Of a stretch of DNA of 64,000 nucleotides, positions 62,356 through 64,000 are shown in pieces (position 1 is the stretch's first letter; every line of letters begins with the position of its first letter). The stretch is from Curtobacterium sp. 458 (lineage in GTDB: Bacteria; Actinomycetota; Actinomycetes; Actinomycetales; Microbacteriaceae). A program made the position numbers and the translations under genes. The stretch is from the NCBI RefSeq assembly GCF_030406605.1, contig NZ_CP129104.1, positions 310,001 to 374,000 of the forward strand. Reading direction: 5' to 3'. The notes below the pieces were generated by a model that had not been told where the DNA came from, did no database searches, and saw only the letters and a program-made list of their open reading frames with translations.

Positions 62356-62976
62356 ATGACGGAGGACGAGGGGACGCGCGGGTACCGCAGTCGTGCCGAC
62401 CGGCGTGAGGAGCTGCTCGACGCCGCGGCCCTCGTCGTCCGCGACGAGGGGCTCGGTGGACTGACGACCCGTGCCGTGGCTGCCCGCGCCGGGGTCGCAC
62501 ACGGGGTGGTCCACTACGTGTTCGGCGCCCGGAGGCACCTCGTCGTCGCCCTGCTCGAGCGCCAGGCCCGCGCGTCGCTGCCTCGTGTGCTCGGTGCGGC
62601 CGACGCCCACGACGACCTCACGGCAGCACTCGACGCCGCCGTGGCCGCGTGGATCGAGCTGGTCCGCACCGAACCCGAACGCTTCCGCCTGCTCGAGGCC
62701 GTGAGTGCCAGCGGGCCGGGTGCCGCTGGGGACGGTCCGCTGCTCGAGACGGAGCGCCGACTCTGGCGTGACGCGGTCGACGCAGCGCTGCGGCACTGGT
62801 CCACGATGCACGACGTCGTCCTCGCGGTGCCCACGCCGGTCGCGGCCGACGCCGTCATCGCCGTGGTCGACGGCCTGACGCGGTCGTCCGCGAGCGACCC
62901 GGACGGCGCCGCGACGGACCGATCGCGTGCGCTCCTGGTGCGGGGCCTCGCCCACGCGCTCAGCACGGCACCCTGA
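62356..62976 (+). CDS. TetR-family transcriptional regulator
   Basis: 206 aa. The HTH block RREELLDAAALVVRDEGLGGLTTRAVAARAGVAHGVVHYVFGARRHLV is clear; HGVVHYVFG is typical of the BetI/AcrR-like subgroup. ATG at 62356 is 7 nt after TACGCT; an in-frame GTG lies 3 bp earlier. Probably controls the divergent GNAT. Confidence 0.9.
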   Translation: MTEDEGTRGYRSRADRREELLDAAALVVRDEGLGGLTTRAVAARAGVAHGVVHYVFGARRHLVVALLERQARASLPRVLGAADAHDDLTAALDAAVAAWIELVRTEPERFRLLEAVSASGPGAAGDGPLLETERRLWRDAVDAALRHWSTMHDVVLAVPTPVAADAVIAVVDGLTRSSASDPDGAATDRSRALLVRGLAHALSTAP

Positions 62977-63029
62977 GCAGCGCTCCGCGGCGGCACCGCG
63001 CCACAGCGCCCCGCGGCGGCGCCGTCGAC

Positions 63030-64000
63030 TCACGGCACGCGCTCGAGCCACTCCTTCGTCGCGAACTTCGTGTCGATGAGCTCCTGCGCCCGCTGCCGCT
63101 CGGCCTCGGTGACGTGCCCCTCGTGCGCGCCGTAGAGCTTCGTGAACGTGCCGATCAGCCGCTCGATCACCTCCGCGCGGGGCAGGCCGGTCTGGGAGCG
63201 CAGCGGGTCGACGCGCTTCGCTGCCGAGGTCGTGCCCTTGTCGCTCATCTTCTCGCGGCCGATCCGGAGCACCTCGACCATCTTCTGGCCGTCCATGTCG
63301 TAGCTCATCGTGGCGTGGTGGAGCACGGCTCCGGTGCCGAGGCGCTTCTGCGCGGCGCCGCCGATCTTCCCCTTCGCCGAGGTGATGTCGTTGAGCGGCT
63401 GGTAGTACGCGTCGACCCCGAGCGACTTCAGCGCCTCGATCACCCACTCGTCGAGGTAGGCGTACGAGTCGGCGAAGGTCATGCCCTGCACGAGGTCGGC
63501 CGGCACGTAGAGCGAGTAGGAGATGATCGCGCCCGCCTCCATGAACATCGCGCCGCCACCGGAGATGCGCCGCACGACCTGCACGCCGTACTTCGCGGCC
63601 CCCTCGGGGTCGACCTCGTTCTTGAGGGACTGGAACGAGCCGATCACGACCGCGGATTCGTCCCACTCCCAGATGCGGAGCGTCGGGCCACGACGGCCCG
63701 CCCCGACCTCCTCGGTGAGCACCTGGTCGAGCGCGAGGTGCTCGTTCGGGGAGATCGGCCCCTCGTGGATGACCTCCCAGTCGTAGTCCTGCCACGAGGA
63801 CGCCCGCGAGAGCCCCCGGCGGACCGCGACCCCGACCGACTCCGGCGTGAAGCCGAGCAGCTGCGCCCCCTCCGGCAGCGCGCCGCGGACGGCGGCGGCG
63901 ATCCCGGCGGCGTCCGTCGTCGACGACAGGCCGTTCACGGCGGCGTCGATCAGCGGCAGCGCGTCGTCCGGTTCGAGGAAGAAGTCACCGGCGAGCCGGA
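63030..64000 (-). CDS. Lipoate-protein ligase A-like protein (5' end beyond the window)
   Basis: Open to the right edge: 323 codons visible. An LplA C-terminal-type domain comes first (GDFFLEPDDALPLIDAAVNG, then ALPEGAQLLGFTPE), then the catalytic domain with LRIWEWDESAVVIGSFQS, VVRRISGGGAMF, the lysine loop KIGGAAQKR and VLHHATM. The order accessory domain - catalytic domain is reversed relative to E. coli LplA and is typical of an actinobacterial lineage. Attaches lipoate or octanoate to E2/GcvH proteins; a GTG start at 63938 is possible but the homologous region extends past it. Confidence 0.9.
   Translation of the reverse strand, partial: RLAGDFFLEPDDALPLIDAAVNGLSSTTDAAGIAAAVRGALPEGAQLLGFTPESVGVAVRRGLSRASSWQDYDWEVIHEGPISPNEHLALDQVLTEEVGAGRRGPTLRIWEWDESAVVIGSFQSLKNEVDPEGAAKYGVQVVRRISGGGAMFMEAGAIISYSLYVPADLVQGMTFADSYAYLDEWVIEALKSLGVDAYYQPLNDITSAKGKIGGAAQKRLGTGAVLHHATMSYDMDGQKMVEVLRIGREKMSDKGTTSAAKRVDPLRSQTGLPRAEVIERLIGTFTKLYGAHEGHVTEAERQRAQELIDTKFATKEWLERVP

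Overview
The window is high-GC (about 70%) actinobacterial chromosome. The compact gene spacing, the many leaderless starts (a TANNNT -10 box 6-7 nt before ATG/GTG), the actinobacterial extracellular repeats on the RHS protein and the family content fit Microbacteriaceae; Curtobacterium is a plausible genus, but this is inferred from gene content alone.

Layout. 1-10.2 kb is ordinary metabolism and regulation: a 5'-truncated luciferase-like flavin oxidoreductase, an SDR/TetR divergent pair with two palindromic operators, a WYL regulator, a SnoaL-like protein, a CitA/CitB-type two-component system (the response regulator is frameshifted in a homopolymer) divergent from its probable target, a DctA-type dicarboxylate symporter, then an epimerase/TetR pair and a GNAT. 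10.3-42 kb is accessory. It holds lipoproteins, a YfbU-family protein, a tightly overlapping seven-gene cluster of unknown function built from duplicated modules (16.1-20.6 kb), an RHS/polymorphic-toxin locus on the minus strand with a complete 1507-aa gene, a low-GC membrane protein in the immunity position, an orphan toxin-tip-like fragment and a decayed second RHS with its own tiny membrane partner (20.8-27.6 kb), an MFS transporter, small membrane proteins and lipoproteins, a PD-(D/E)XK-type nuclease-like protein, a zinc-ribbon protein, two paralogous tyrosine-recombinase-like proteins, a helicase-associated-domain protein and a large DDE-transposase-like protein. This accessory block ends at a tRNA-Gln(UUG) gene (42116-42187, minus) whose 3' end faces it, the usual geometry of an island inserted at a tRNA, although no duplicated att core was found.

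42.2-64 kb is core again: MarR, VOC, an ABC-F ATPase, the molybdopterin operon moeA-moaC-moaB/mogA-moaE (minus), then an overlapping plus-strand run mtnP - epimerase - (gap) - GT2 - DUF2064 - methyltransferase, phosphoglucomutase, a DHA2 drug exporter with an operator-like palindrome, an orphan beta-type adenine methyltransferase, GNATs, a lipoprotein, TetR, and a lipoate-protein ligase-like gene running off the right edge.

Most noteworthy are the 16.1-20.6 kb cluster together with a leftover copy of its last gene's 3' end at 28.1 kb on the far side of the RHS locus, the layered RHS toxin/immunity locus, and the translationally coupled recombinase-like + DDE gene pair next to tRNA-Gln. All functional statements rest on reading motifs by eye; no database search was run.
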